Origin: Anastrepha obliqua
Taxonomy: Eukaryota; Arthropoda; Insecta; Diptera; Tephritidae
Reading direction: 5' to 3'
Length of the DNA: 64,000 nt
Assembly (NCBI RefSeq): GCF_027943255.1
Contig: NC_072893.1
Span: 131,873,784-131,937,783 of the forward strand
In this document: positions 26,066 to 36,775 of the stretch, in pieces
How positions within the stretch are numbered: the stretch's first letter is position 1
How the letters are laid out: every line of letters starts with the position of its first letter
Notes under the pieces: generated by a model
Databases searched by the model: none
What the model was told of the DNA's origin: nothing
Seen by the model: the letters and a program-made list of their open reading frames with translations, nothing else
Translations under genes and position numbers: made by a program

Positions 26066-28480
26066 CCGAATCATGTCAAATTTCAAATAAAATTTCAAGC
26101 GAACCTCTAATTTTCCTTGCCTTTATTTGTCTTGATTCACAAGCTTTGTCCTATTCACATCCTGGCTGCCGTTTCGAAAAATTTCTGTTATTTCCGGTCA
26201 CTACAATATTATATGTTCTCCAGGAACTCTCAAGTGTGTCGGCTATAAATATTTCCAACAAAAACTTGCTTATACGTGATATTTTCGCGCTCTTTGCTTT
26301 AAATTTTTAGTACTTCGTTTTATGGTTTCAAAGCCCAGTTATTTTATGGTCATTTTTTACAGTGGCTACATGTTGATTTTTATTTTCTGTTTCGTGCTCT
26401 TTTTGTTTTTGCTTTTTCTTTGCATGTAGACCAATTTAAAATAATACAAGTACGAAGAAAATTCGCACATGTGTAACAAACAGGAGCGGAAATACTTAGA
26501 CGATAGTTGATTGGCTGGTTAGACAACAAGGAATGCAAAGTGGTGGGGGTTGGAAAATCACGAAAATTGAAACAAATGGCACAAAAAAGGAAAATCGAGC
26601 AAAGAAGGTAAAGAAAGGAATAAAATTAATGTCTGTACATAAAAATACGTGAAACCATAGAAAATGCGCAGACACGCGCCAAATGCACAACAACTCTGCA
26701 GCTTCCCAAAGCTAAACACACATATTGATGTGTGTACATGGCAAGCTCTATAACCGAGCACCACATGCCACAAAGCGCCGCCCACTTCACAAGCTCGCGC
26801 TAAGCCTTAGCTGCGCTGCAATTAGGTCAACCTGACCCAGCGCGGCCACCTCAAATATGTATTTGTATATATTTGCGTGTGTGTATTCAACTATCTAACT
26901 AACGGCTATGCGACGGTCAACGTTAAGCTCACTCGCACACTGCAGTTTAGGTCACCAATCGCCTCACCAATACTCGAGACTTCGGCCGTACATGCTGCCT
27001 GCTACTGCTCGCATTATGGGCGCACCAATGACCGCATTTTAATATCTGCATATGGGAGTATGCCACCTGACAGTAACGGTAGCCTCCGTATGTGCTCAAG
27101 TGCAATTACACTTACAGAAAAATAAAGCAGCTGCACACTTGTAATACATTTTATTGTTAACTCGAGCGAAATGGATGGTTCGGATTACTAGAAAAATGCG
27201 AGTTGTGGTACGAATACGCTTAGCTTTTAAGTATACAATTTGGACATAAGCGCGCTCAGGTATAGATGCGTGTGAGTGTATCTGTGCAATAACTATAAAT
27301 CAGAGTATTCTAGGGAAACCAAGCGCAGTTATACACACAAGCGCATATTTACTTATATTTAAAGGTATAGGTGTATAGGTATTACGACACACATTTGGCC
27401 GATTTGGTTTGTGATTTTTCTAAATTATAAAAATATGTAATCTACTTACAAATTGCATGGGAAGAAAATTAGAAGATATTAAGGAGATAATTAGGAAGAA
27501 GAGAATGGGGAAAAAGGAAAGGTACAGACATATATCAATAAGAACGCAGCATTCGTTGAATATATTTTTCTTAAAATTATGTAGATACGTCTAGAAGTGA
27601 ATATTTTTATGAAGCAACAAAAAAATAAATTTTTTCATCCATTGAAGTCCATTCTTGTCAGTTCGACAAACCCGTGTAAAAAGCAAATTGAGATATGTAG
27701 TAAATAGACGCTGTTAGACGGCTTACGCCCTTTCAGTCGCGCACCTATGAAACCGGAATTCGCGCAAAGAAATTGACTGAACAGATAGACAATTATAGTG
27801 TGGTTAGTTTCCGAAGACCTATCAGTAACATAAATATAAACCAGAATTCATTCATGGATGGTTCAGTTCAGCCCAGATGCCCTCAGAATACAGATTTAAA
27901 TGTGAGGTTAGTTTCCAAGGTGCTCACAGTTGTATTGTCATGAAACCGAAATTTATAAATCTTCGGGTGCTTCCAAACTATGACATGCGCACAATGAAAA
28001 TTTTATTAACCTACGGGAGTTTCTGAAATGTTTAGAAGTAAATGCCACCGACAGGAATCAATCGAACCAAACTGTAAAAATGCATAGAATATCAAGAGTA
28101 GCACCGCAAATTGATAAAAACGCAACATCCTACCAAGTCCTGAAAAATTATGGAAGAAATAGGTGGCTTATTCACCAGACTCTATGCTTTATGTATAACA
28201 TGTATAACAATACAAAAAAAAGCTGTGGAACATCATTTCGCAAAGCTTTCTGAAAATTATTACACAGGTAAAAATTGAAATTTGAAAAAGGTGAGTCAAG
28301 AAGCACCGAGATTCTCTAAAACACTCAGGCTAAAAAACCCATCGCATTCAAACCTCTGGAAAGTAAAAGGGGAGATTTTCAAGGAGGAAAAGCGTGAAGC
28401 GACAGAGAGATAGAGGTAGGATAGAATAGAGACTGAGAATTTTGTGAGAATTTTCCAGATTCTTTGGCAAATCTGAAAAT
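26066..28480. other. Non-coding stretch
   Basis: AT-rich sequence without a recognisable gene. ORFs at 26496-26785 (minus) and 26877-27125 (plus) have no domain similarity that I can see. Confidence 0.5.
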
Positions 28481-28489
28481 ATCATCCAG

Positions 28490-28690
28490 TTTGAGAGAAC
28501 GAATTCATTGGAACCCAAAATTCATAGCCTTGCTCTAGCAAATGCGGGACGCAGAGAAAATGCTCAGTGCCATCCGGTTCCTGTAAGCAAGACAGGCAAA
28601 TCGGGTCCTCCATGATTCAAATGGTGGCCTTATGCTGACCACATGAGTTGCCAATGCTTGAAAGTGGAGTGAGAACTATACCGTATTGGA
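28490..28690 (-). mobile_element. LINE C-terminal fragment, inverted
   Basis: Read on the minus strand, this gives a CLSCLQEPDGTEHFLC motif, the Cys/His cluster typical of LINE ORF2 C-termini. It is preceded by residues resembling the usual LTGH-type lead-in (IGNSCGQHKAT) and followed by sequence that soon loses the frame. An in-frame TGA separates the lead-in from the Cys cluster. Only a short piece of the element remains. Confidence 0.6.
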
Positions 28691-28699
28691 ATATTTAGG

Positions 28700-29885
28700 T
28701 CGCATTGAAGAAACTCACATTTAGCTTTTCAAAGTTTTCAGCCCAACAAAATCCTAATCTACTAAAATTCACTATTTGAGAACAAAAACTCAAAGCATAA
28801 CGGTATATATGTATGTGTATGGTCAAGTATATGAAACTGTGCACATTCTAGTCTTTATGCCTATAACCACCAACAGTCCTGCTTGCTTGGATCTGCATGG
28901 CATTTTAAGTTTTCCAATTCACAGAGTACCATTATATTTGTTTCAATAAAGCCAAGCGTAAATACAATTTCTGGCATTTAACAATGCATGCATGCACTGA
29001 TACCAACAATAAGCGGAAATGCGCTGAGTATAGGAGTGTGCGTGCATGGGCGCATTTGCCAACAGCCCCAATCGACAGCCCTGAAGCTACCGCCATGTCA
29101 AATAGATGCTGCGCGACTGCAAAAAGCCGACATGTTTGCCACATTGTTAGTCACCACATGCGGTTGTTTGCTTTTGACAGCAGCAACAAAAATATTGGGC
29201 TACTGCGTTTGTTGTGCGTGCCCGCTGAAGTGTTTCTGTATACGCCAATGTGTTCGTATTTCAGCGCCAGGGAAGTGGTGGAAAAAATGTATGCATTGGC
29301 ATTTGCTTTTGAGTCATTCCCACTCTATCGTACTACATATTTTGTGCTTGTGTTTGTTGCTTTGCTTACTTCGATTTGGTAATTGCTTCACTTCGCCGAT
29401 GCTTTACTTTGTTGGTGCTTCTTAGCCCGTTGCAATGTTGTGACGCTGGCGGCTTTTGGTTGCTGGCTGCTGCTCACTGTTTGTTGATTGCACACTGTCA
29501 CTTGCGGATTTGTGCATATTTCTGTTTTCCTGTGCTTGTATTAATGAGTGTGTGTCTGTTTGTGACTTATTTACATGACAACAAAAACGCTACTCCATTT
29601 GAGGAACAGCAATTAGCGACAAAAAGCTTCAGCAGATTGTGCAGCGGGTTATCTTTCTTAGAATTCAATAGTTCAAGCGCCTATTTCGTGTGGAGTTCTT
29701 TCAGGTTTTTGTACATACATGAGTTTGCTCTAAAAATATTGATATGGCTGGTGGTTGACTCCTGGTTCTCGCGTATTTCGCTGGAAGCTAGAGCTTCTCC
29801 GTACGAAACGTTTTCGAAATATTTCCAATTGATTTTATGGTTGTCTCTATATTGTAAATGGGAATTGAACAATTGTGTACCAAAA
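28700..29885. other. Open but unconvincing sequence
   Basis: Three long overlapping + strand frames (28984-29382, 28988-29425 and 29376-29897) stay open over about 900 bp. The last begins at TTG, not ATG, and the translations are Cys/Leu/Phe-rich with no motif, so I do not call a gene. The open stretch ends where LINE-like sequence begins. Confidence 0.4.
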
Positions 29886-29889
29886 GGCA

Positions 29890-30090
29890 TCTACTAACAA
29901 ATCTAGTCCCTCTTCTCCCAAAGAAAGGGAAAGATGAAGTAATAAATCCCATTTGGGTAGGATTTAAAGTGAGCTCCCCCGTGAAGTGAAATATCTTGAA
30001 ATAACTCTAGACAAAGTACTTAGTTTTAAGCTCTTACTAAAAAACACTACAGAGCAGGGAATATACTCTAGATTTATTGGTTGGTAATGA
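29890..30090 (+). mobile_element. LINE reverse transcriptase fragment
   Basis: The frame 29986-30087 reads VKYLEITLDKVLSFKLLL and then runs to a stop. This matches the VKYLGVxLDxxLSW block near the end of the reverse transcriptase domain in Jockey/R1/I-type LINEs. Sequence just upstream (LPKKGKDEVINPIWVGFK, about 29917-29970) is the usual lead-in but lies in another frame, so a frameshift separates them near 29980. Downstream similarity is lost after about 30090. It is on the opposite strand to the LINE piece at 28490-28690, so the two are probably separate insertions. Confidence 0.6.
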
Positions 30091-30656
30091 TGAATTTCAT
30101 CAGGGGCATGAAGCGGTTAAAAGACCCGTAACTCGGTCATCTTTCGGTCGTCATCCGCAATATATGCCTTAATTAAGACTAACAGCGGTTAACTCTTCAA
30201 AATGGTTTTACTTTACTACTTCTTACTAATTATTTTATTTTATATTCTATTTTTTTATTCAAAATTTCTGGCTCCATTTACTTTTTCTTGCACTCTTTGT
30301 TGTCAGAGTAATGTTTCCCTGTCAATTTTTTTCTTCTTCAAATAAATGCAGAAAAAGACTTTTATCTAATATAATTTTCTCATTTCCCCTTTAGCAAACG
30401 AAAAATTCATTTAATTAATTTCTGTGCTGTTTTTTTAATATACTATACTTACTTAAATTTTATTACACACACATACGCGTACACAGTTTCTACAAGCTTA
30501 TTGCCAATATAATAAAACGCTTTTAAATTAAGCGAAATTAAGTATTCCTCTTTTTTCGTGGACCTCCCAACTTTCTTTGATCCCCTATGTAAACGCGGAC
30601 TTATCTAATAAAATGTTATTTAACTCTGTTCCTCATTACTTTCATTTTTATTACAG

Positions 30657-31194
30657 CTTCCGGCGGCGAAAAAACAACTGCAACAGATGGCTTCTGCTAC
30701 CAGACACCAGTTTTAGTAGGACAACAACAATGCCGCAATAAGCATTACAAATATATACAAATGTCGATAAAAGCTGCAAGCGGCAAGCAACAAGCCATTC
30801 TGGGGCGAAATTACTTCTTAGTGCAGCAAAATATAAAGCAAAAAAATTTAACTTAATTACATACTAACAAAAATGAGCTAGGAAAGTTGCTAAGAAAAGT
30901 GACGGCAAGCAAGGAGAAGAAGTTCACTTGAAGCTACAACTTATTAGGAGAAGCGACATAAAATGCAGCGTTAGCTATTTATCGAACAGCTGATACTGCG
31001 TTGTTGGGAAGAGTAAACTGGTAGTGATAACGCTGATCTCAGTGGCAGCGAAAGTTTAGTGAAAGTGCCCCGCGAGGTATTTAACAAAAATACAAACTCG
31101 GTTCCCTCTTTGCCAACCACTTACACTCCACTCCACAGTTTTCGTGCTGGCTAGTGTTGACCCATAGGCTGCACGCCCACATCGGGGCGTTATT
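30657..31194 (+). other. Probable 5' leader of the K2P channel gene
   Basis: A pyrimidine-rich acceptor (CATTTTTATTACAG) ends at 30656, and the sequence after it is richer in GC and continuous with the first coding exon. An in-frame TAG about 30 bases before the ATG at 31195 fixes that ATG as the first possible start in its frame. The leader carries five short upstream ORFs: 30687-30716, 30730-30741, 30761-30856 (31 codons), 30873-30881 and 30963-30974. An upstream non-coding exon is therefore expected but was not located. Confidence 0.5.
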
Positions 31195-31468
31195 ATGCAG
31201 AAGAAGCCACCATTGCCGTTGACGGCATTCATTGGTGGCCCAACGCTCATCCACGCTTCTCAATCGGCGATCAGTTCGAGTAGCAGCAGCAGCATTGGCA
31301 GTGGAATGTGTTTTCCTAGCAGTAAAAGTGGTGGTGGTGGAGGCGCAAGCGGCGGTGTTGGTGGAGGTGGCGGCTCGGGGGAGAAACAGCGGGATCGTCA
31401 TGATGGGGGAGGAGGAGGATTGTGCGGCTGTCACAAGGCGCCCAAATCACATTGCATATCGGCGACAG
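31195..31468 (+). CDS. K2P potassium channel, coding exon 1 (cytoplasmic N-terminus)
   Basis: This exon encodes residues 1-91 plus the first base of codon 92 and ends at a consensus donor (GACAG, then GTGAGT). The ATG follows an in-frame TAG and has A at -3. The peptide is low-complexity: a Ser run (SSSSSSS), Gly-rich tracts (GGGGGASGGVGGGGGSG) and a basic segment before CGCHKAPKSHC. That fits a cytoplasmic N-terminus just before the first membrane helix. Its assignment rests on phase: the phase-1 junction with 32543 restores Gly and enters a hydrophobic helix in frame. I infer it is the native N-terminus, but such leaders diverge fast and the orthologue cannot be named from it. Confidence 0.65.
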
Positions 31469-31479
31469 GTGAGTGAATA

Positions 31480-32010
31480 ATATAAGAAAAAGAGTAATGA
31501 TTAATAGAAAGAGATGGAAAAGTGTCAAAAAGAGGCAGACAGAGAGAGAGAGGGAATGAAATGGGTGGAGTGGAACAAATATAGAAATAAATATAAACGA
31601 AAAACTGAATGGAACGAAAGAAGTAGGAAAACAGAACGGAGAGGAGAAATGAAAAGAGAAAGGCAGGAAAAAGGAGGGGATTGGAAATGAGATAGAAAGC
31701 TGGAAATGGGAGACAAAGGCAAATGGAAAAGTAAAAGAATGAAATGGATGAAGAAATATTATAGGTAAACTAAGAGTTGGCAAAACACCAAAAATTCAAT
31801 GATAGAAATAGAAAACGGGAAAGATAGAGAGAGAAAAAAAGGAAATAGGATCAGTAGAAAGAAGAGAAAGGGTCAGTTGAAAAGGAAAAAGAGAACAGTT
31901 AACGCGACCAGAATGAGAAACTAGAAGATGAAGGGAACAAGCAATAATAGAAAAAGGCAAATAAATAGAAAAATAATTAGAAGAAAAAAGAAAGGGAGAG
32001 AAGAGGAGGG

Positions 32011-32056
<46 letters not shown>

Positions 32057-32290
32057 AAGTTAGATAATATTTCATAAATTTAAGTAATAAGTTTATTCAA
32101 AAAAGCTCGCAGCAGTGGCAAAAATTGAAGATAAAAATATGTAGGAAGGGAAAGCAGAAATCATAAAAAGGAAACAAGTAAGGAAGAGAAAAAATTCGAT
32201 GGGGGTAGGGAAATAAGTGTAAATAGCAATAGAAAGGGAAGATTATTTAAAGAGAAAGGAGCGAGAGAGGAAGAGAGTGGGGAAAAATAT
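31480..32290 (+). repeat. About 800-bp polypurine tract in the first coding intron
   Basis: From just inside the intron, the + strand is overwhelmingly A and G, with repeated GAGAG, GAAAG and GGAAA words and a pure GA run of about 19 dinucleotides (about 32014-32051). Minus-strand ORFs here translate to Phe/Ser/Pro repeats and are artefacts. GAGAG is the binding word of the insect GAGA factor (Trl), so a regulatory role near the start of the channel gene is possible. Confidence 0.7.
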
Positions 32291-32542
32291 ATTTAGTATA
32301 TCTACACAGTCAAGTAAATATGTATAATATTTGGTGTGTATATTCTTTTTAAGTGTCTAGGCGCCGAGCCGACTGGTGAGGTATTGTGACAAATTAAGTG
32401 AAAATAAATAAATGCATTACAATGAATATGAATTCACTATAGTAAAGTAGTTTTTAATATTTTTATACTCTCAAGTAATATATTTCATTTAATTCTCCAC
32501 CCATTATTTTATCTTACCCAGTTATTCTTTCGCTCTCCATAG

Positions 32543-32699
32543 GTGTTCTTCTGCTCTTACTTCTATACACCGCCATGGGATCCATTATTTTTGTCACACT
32601 AGAAGGTGAATTGGAGGATTCCAGTTCGCTTGAAACAGCAGTCGCAGCGTCGAAAAAATTCCCACGCACTGAACTCGCCAATGAACAAATAAGATCACG
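32543..32699 (+). CDS. K2P potassium channel, coding exon 2 (first membrane segment)
   Basis: It is bounded by an acceptor (CTCTCCATAG) and a donor (CACG, then GTGAGC). It encodes residues 93-143, with split codons at both ends (Gly92 and Arg144). The exon starts VLLLLLLYTAMGSIIFVTLEGE, given here as residues 93-112 plus GE: a strong transmembrane helix followed by an acidic turn, as in TM1 of K2P channels. A hydrophilic extracellular part of about 28 residues follows. The minus-strand ORF over this exon is a shadow. The next coding exon is about 27 kb away. Confidence 0.8.
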
Positions 32700-34079
32700 G
32701 TGAGCAGATATCCCATTTGTTTAGTTATTAATATAATATTATATAGACTTACGTTCCCATGCCACATAAATGACTTTCGCTTATCCACAAAAGCTGAACT
32801 AAAAAAATGTATTCAGCGCCACACTGAGTTGCCTGCACTCTCCAGTCACGTTTTGGTCAGTTAAGCACGAAAAAGCAAGGTTTTCCGGTGGTTGTTGTGC
32901 AACAACTAAAACAACTATTTCGCACAGCGTTGTTGGTATTTCGACTGTATTCAAAAAGCGACTATAAAAAAATGTGTAATGACAGCAGATGAGCGCGCAA
33001 AAGTGGTTTGGTTGCCGGGGCGTATACGTGCCATTCGCCTGTTATAAAGGAATTCTTAACTGTGTATGTGTTTAAACTTTAGTAAAGTAATTTATTTTTA
33101 AAAGCAACCTAAATATGGCATCCGATTACAAATTGACAAAATGGCAAAAGTATTTTAGAGCCAATAAACGCATTGGCAAGCCATAGTTGGTTGGTGCTTG
33201 ACCAGCCAACATAGCGTATAAGTGACGGTATTAGCCGCTAGCTGTTGGGGGAGATCGACTAGAGTAAGCGTAGAGAATTGCCCTGTACATAGGGGTCAAG
33301 TGATAAAATTTGATGTCCGTCGCCTGTTGTCTTCTTAGCCACCTTCTGTTTTTTTTGTTTGTTTTTAGTTTGCTAAATTCTTCCTTTCGCTCACTTCCGT
33401 TTTCTATTACATTACCATTTCATTATAATATTATCTGCTTTGTCTGTTTGCCATTATTTATTTTATTATTATTTGCTTCTGTTATTAAAAGAAATTTAAT
33501 GTTGGGCTTGGTGTTGCAAAAATTAAATAAGACAACTGAGTAACTGTGGGGCATATTGGAATCGCTTGCCTTGAACTCAATACGAAGAAGATTGCAATTT
33601 GAGATTTCTTACATATATTTTTTGAATCATAAGCACTGAATTTCAGGATTAACACATTCATTTATTTTGATGATAACACCATTTTTGAGTGTTTGGAATT
33701 TTCCATTCCACACCCATCAGTCTATTTGGATATTTCAATTTAGACGTATATTGCATGTGGTTGTGTGAGTATGTGTACATATGATTATATTAAATGCTGT
33801 GACCTGCTGGCGACACAACTATCTTATTCGTTGCCGGCCAGTTATTTAAGAGTACTTTGCTTCTTCGTATAAGTCATGACAGTATAGAAATCGATATTCT
33901 CTGCACATCTTAACAAAATACGTACCAGTGTGACTGAAGCTCAACTGTGGAGAAACGGGTGCCCTTCATACTGAATAGAAAATATCAACAGATAGAAAAT
34001 ATTACCTGGCGTTGGCCACAATCGATCACGTTCCATTAGCGGATTCAGCATTATAAAAATCTGTCTTTGAACCAATCCT

Positions 34080-34600
34080 TTATCAAAAGATCAAAGCTCA
34101 AAATTGTAAATTCTAAATTCGATATACAAAATTGAAATTTAGAAATCAAAGTTCAAAGTTCATAACTCAAAATTTAAAATTTAAAATTCAATTGTTCAAA
34201 TTCAGAAATTGAGCTGAGCACTGAAAATTCAAATATTAAAATTCAAATATTCAGACTTAGAAATTCAAAATTTGAAATTCTAAATTTAGAGTTAAAAATT
34301 AAAATTTTTAAAACTAAAAATGGAAATTTGAAAATTTATTTAAATTTCAAACACTAAATTCACAATATTTAAATTTAAGGGAATCAAAATTCAAATTTAA
34401 TTTTTAAAATAAATAGAAAAATAAGAAAATTCGAAATTCAAAGCTCAAACTTCATAATTCAGTAATTAATATTAAGATAATCAAAATTGAAAATTCAAGT
34501 TCAAAATTTAGAAAGTAAATTTCTAAGGTAAAAATTGAAAATTGAAAATTCAAAGATTCAACTCTATATTCAAAATGCAGAAGTTATTAAAATCAAATTA
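34080..34600 (+). repeat. AAATTC-rich low-complexity DNA
   Basis: About 500 bp made largely of AAATTC, AAAATTCAAA and related words in both orientations, with no fixed period. It lies directly to the left of the MULE and probably predates it, since the target duplication TTTAAATTC is of the same composition. Confidence 0.6.
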
Positions 34601-34651
34601 TCAAATTCATGTGCAATTAACTGTATTTAATTTATCTCGCAGCATGCATTG

Positions 34652-34660
34652 TTTAAATTC
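34652..34660 (+). repeat. Left target-site duplication of the MULE
   Basis: TTTAAATTC here is matched by TTTAAATTA at 36921-36929, 8 of 9 bases identical. An 8-9-bp duplication is the expected size for Mutator-like elements. Confidence 0.65.
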
Positions 34661-34838
34661 GGTGGGGGGTCATTTTTCCCAAAATCACTTTTTCACAATT
34701 TTTTCCCAAATTTTTTTTTCCCAAAAAATAATTTTCCCAATGCCATTTTTCCCAAAAATATTTTTTTCCGCTTTATTGTTTTTTCCCGAATGCATGTTTT
34801 CCCAAAATAACTTTTTTCCAATAGATAGCTTTCCCGAA
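34661..34838 (+). repeat. MULE left terminal repeat with about 16-bp periodic CCC motifs
   Basis: The motif TTTTCCCAAA or a close variant recurs about eleven times. The last C of each falls near 34680, 34696 (degenerate), 34707, 34722, 34738, 34753, 34770 (degenerate), 34787, 34803, 34819 (degenerate) and 34835. Spacings are 11-17 bp, mostly 15-17. The outer half is the inverted copy of the right end. Such arrays are plausible transposase binding sites. Confidence 0.8.
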
Positions 34839-35112
34839 CAAATACTACTGAAATTAATTTTTATTATTCTACTATTTGACATTTTTCGACGATTCCGACA
34901 ATATGAGTGTATATAATAATCAAAAATCTTATACTTAAGTAATCGAAAAAGATTCGAAAAAGTTTTTCAATATACATTTTTCAATTCGGATAAAAAGACA
35001 AGGTAACGAATGTATCCAACTTCACTCATATAAACAAGTTTTTTCACGTCATTCTTTTCGTGTCAAAATTTCATGAGCCAAAATTTGCTGCCTAAAGTCA
35101 AAATTTCTAATT

Positions 35113-35440
35113 ATGGCGGAATTAATTGAATGCAAAAAATCATTTCTTTTGCACATTAACGGATATTTGTACTACAAACACTCAGGTAGAATAGGAGAAA
35201 CTGCGTATTGGAATTGCCGAAGAAAACCTGAGTGTAATGCTAGAGTGACAACATACGGAGGACCACACAATATCAGAGTTCTGAAGGGACTTGATGAATC
35301 GAAACACATCCTTCATGCACCAAACCCCGAAGAAGTCGAAGCGTTAAGAGTCATGAATAGGATCAAACGTAAAGCTACAGAAAATCCTGAAGCTCCTCCA
35401 GCTCAAATATTACGAACTGAATTGCGAAACGTTTCACCAG
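35113..35440 (+). CDS. MULE transposase exon 1: FLYWCH zinc finger
   Basis: The exon runs from the ATG through 109 codons plus one base to a donor (CACCAG, then GTAAAA). Residues about 8-75 form a FLYWCH-type zinc finger: FLLHINGYLYYKHSG, then AYWNCRRKPECNARV, then KHILHAPNP. They supply the conserved aromatic, the two Cys (in WNC and PEC) and the His pair (HILH). FLYWCH fingers bind DNA and commonly lead MULE transposases, where they probably recognise the terminal repeats. Without splicing, the frame closes at 35490. Splicing the 66-bp intron (35441-35506, pyrimidine-rich CTCTCTCTTTTAG acceptor) joins it in frame to the DDE exon. Confidence 0.82.
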
Positions 35441-35506
35441 GTAAAAACAAAAAAACGAAATTGCATTCGATTCATAATTACAAAATATGATAACTCTCTC
35501 TTTTAG

Positions 35507-36666
35507 CGGTATTAGCGGAAATGCCAAAAAGAATTAATTCCCGAAAAAGTCTTAGTCGTGAAAGATTAAAAGATTTTCCCTTGAACCCGCGAACGCTGAG
35601 AGAATTGCAGGATATTCCAGGCTTTTATCAAAATTCATTGAATGGAGATAAATTTCTAATTTACGACTCCTATGAAAATGACGAAGACTCAGAATTTGGG
35701 AGAATACTCGTGTTCGCGACGCCTGAAAATTTAAGGCAATTATTCAGGAGCATATTGTGGTTTGCCGACGGAACATTTAAAACTGCGCCAAGTATATTTT
35801 TCCAAGTTTTCGCAATTCTCGGAGCAGTTACACAACCGGATTCAAGAGGAAAACCACAAACTATTGGTTTACCTTTTGTCTACGCATTATTAGAAAACAA
35901 AGAGCAGAAAGTATACGAAAAAGTATTCTCGGTTGTTTTGCAAGAGGCAGAACGTCTAGGTATCGATATTTCTCTTCCGATTAAAGTGATGACAGATTTT
36001 GAGTTGGCTATCATCAATGCTGTAAAAATCGTAATGGGCGAAGACAAGGCACGCTGCTGTTTTTTCCACCTCTGTCAAAACATGTACCGCCATATCCAAA
36101 GTGAAGGACTTCAGAAAATGTATTGCGATCCTGAAGATCGATCGGTCAAAGTAGCCACTCATATGATATGTGCCCTTGCTTTCGTCCCACATCAAAACAT
36201 CGCCCGAGAATTCGAAACCTTAAAAAATGAAATACCGGAGGAAATGCGACCAATTTCAAAATACTTTGACGCTACGTACGTCCGAGGAAAACCTGCAAAA
36301 GGCCGACGTAAACAGGTGCATCCTCGCTATGCTCCAGATTTGTGGTGTCAATATGATGCAGTCATTCAACAAACTGCGAGAACGAATAATATATCCGAAG
36401 GATGGCACAACAGGCTTCAAGTTGTTATAGGGAAAGATCACCCCAGCTTCTACATTTTTCTTTCCGAGTTGCAGAAAGAGCAATCGGACACAGAAATAAT
36501 GATGCGACAATTGCAATCAGGACAGCAAGTTAAGAAAAATAAAGATTCCAAGAGGTTGAAACATGAACAGAGAATATTTAACATTGTTTCGAAATATCAC
36601 GAATATGTTGATAACAATGATATTGTCACATACTTGAAAACTCTAGGATACTATATTCGCATGTGA
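35507..36666 (+). CDS. MULE transposase exon 2: DDE catalytic domain
   Basis: Two bases complete the split Ala codon, four more codons follow, then the methionine at 35521 and 380 further residues. Counting from that methionine, the expected MULE catalytic set is present: Asp83 in WFADGTF, Asp159 in VMTDFE and Glu293 in ISEGWHN, with a CCFFHL (Cys-x-x-His) motif at 179-184 between the second and third. No stop or frameshift interrupts it. The spliced protein is about 495 residues, a normal size for an animal MULE transposase of this type. It should act in the nucleus, cutting and rejoining DNA at the element's own ends. Activity is inferred from intactness only. Confidence 0.88.
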
Positions 36667-36775
36667 TTGTATACATACAAATTCAGAAATAAACTGAAAT
36701 CTTGTTTCAAATAATAAAAAATGTACTCGCCCATTCATTGCAAATGTATATGCGATATTTTACAGACGAACGATA

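Noticed and set aside
28984..29897. Three long overlapping plus-strand ORFs (132, 145 and 173 codons)
   Set aside because: The translations are Cys/Leu/Phe-rich with no motif, frames overlap one another, and the longest starts at TTG. Reported only as an open stretch.
31316..31783. Minus-strand ORFs rich in Phe, Ser and Pro
   Set aside because: They are the complement of the Gly-rich exon and the polypurine intron tract.
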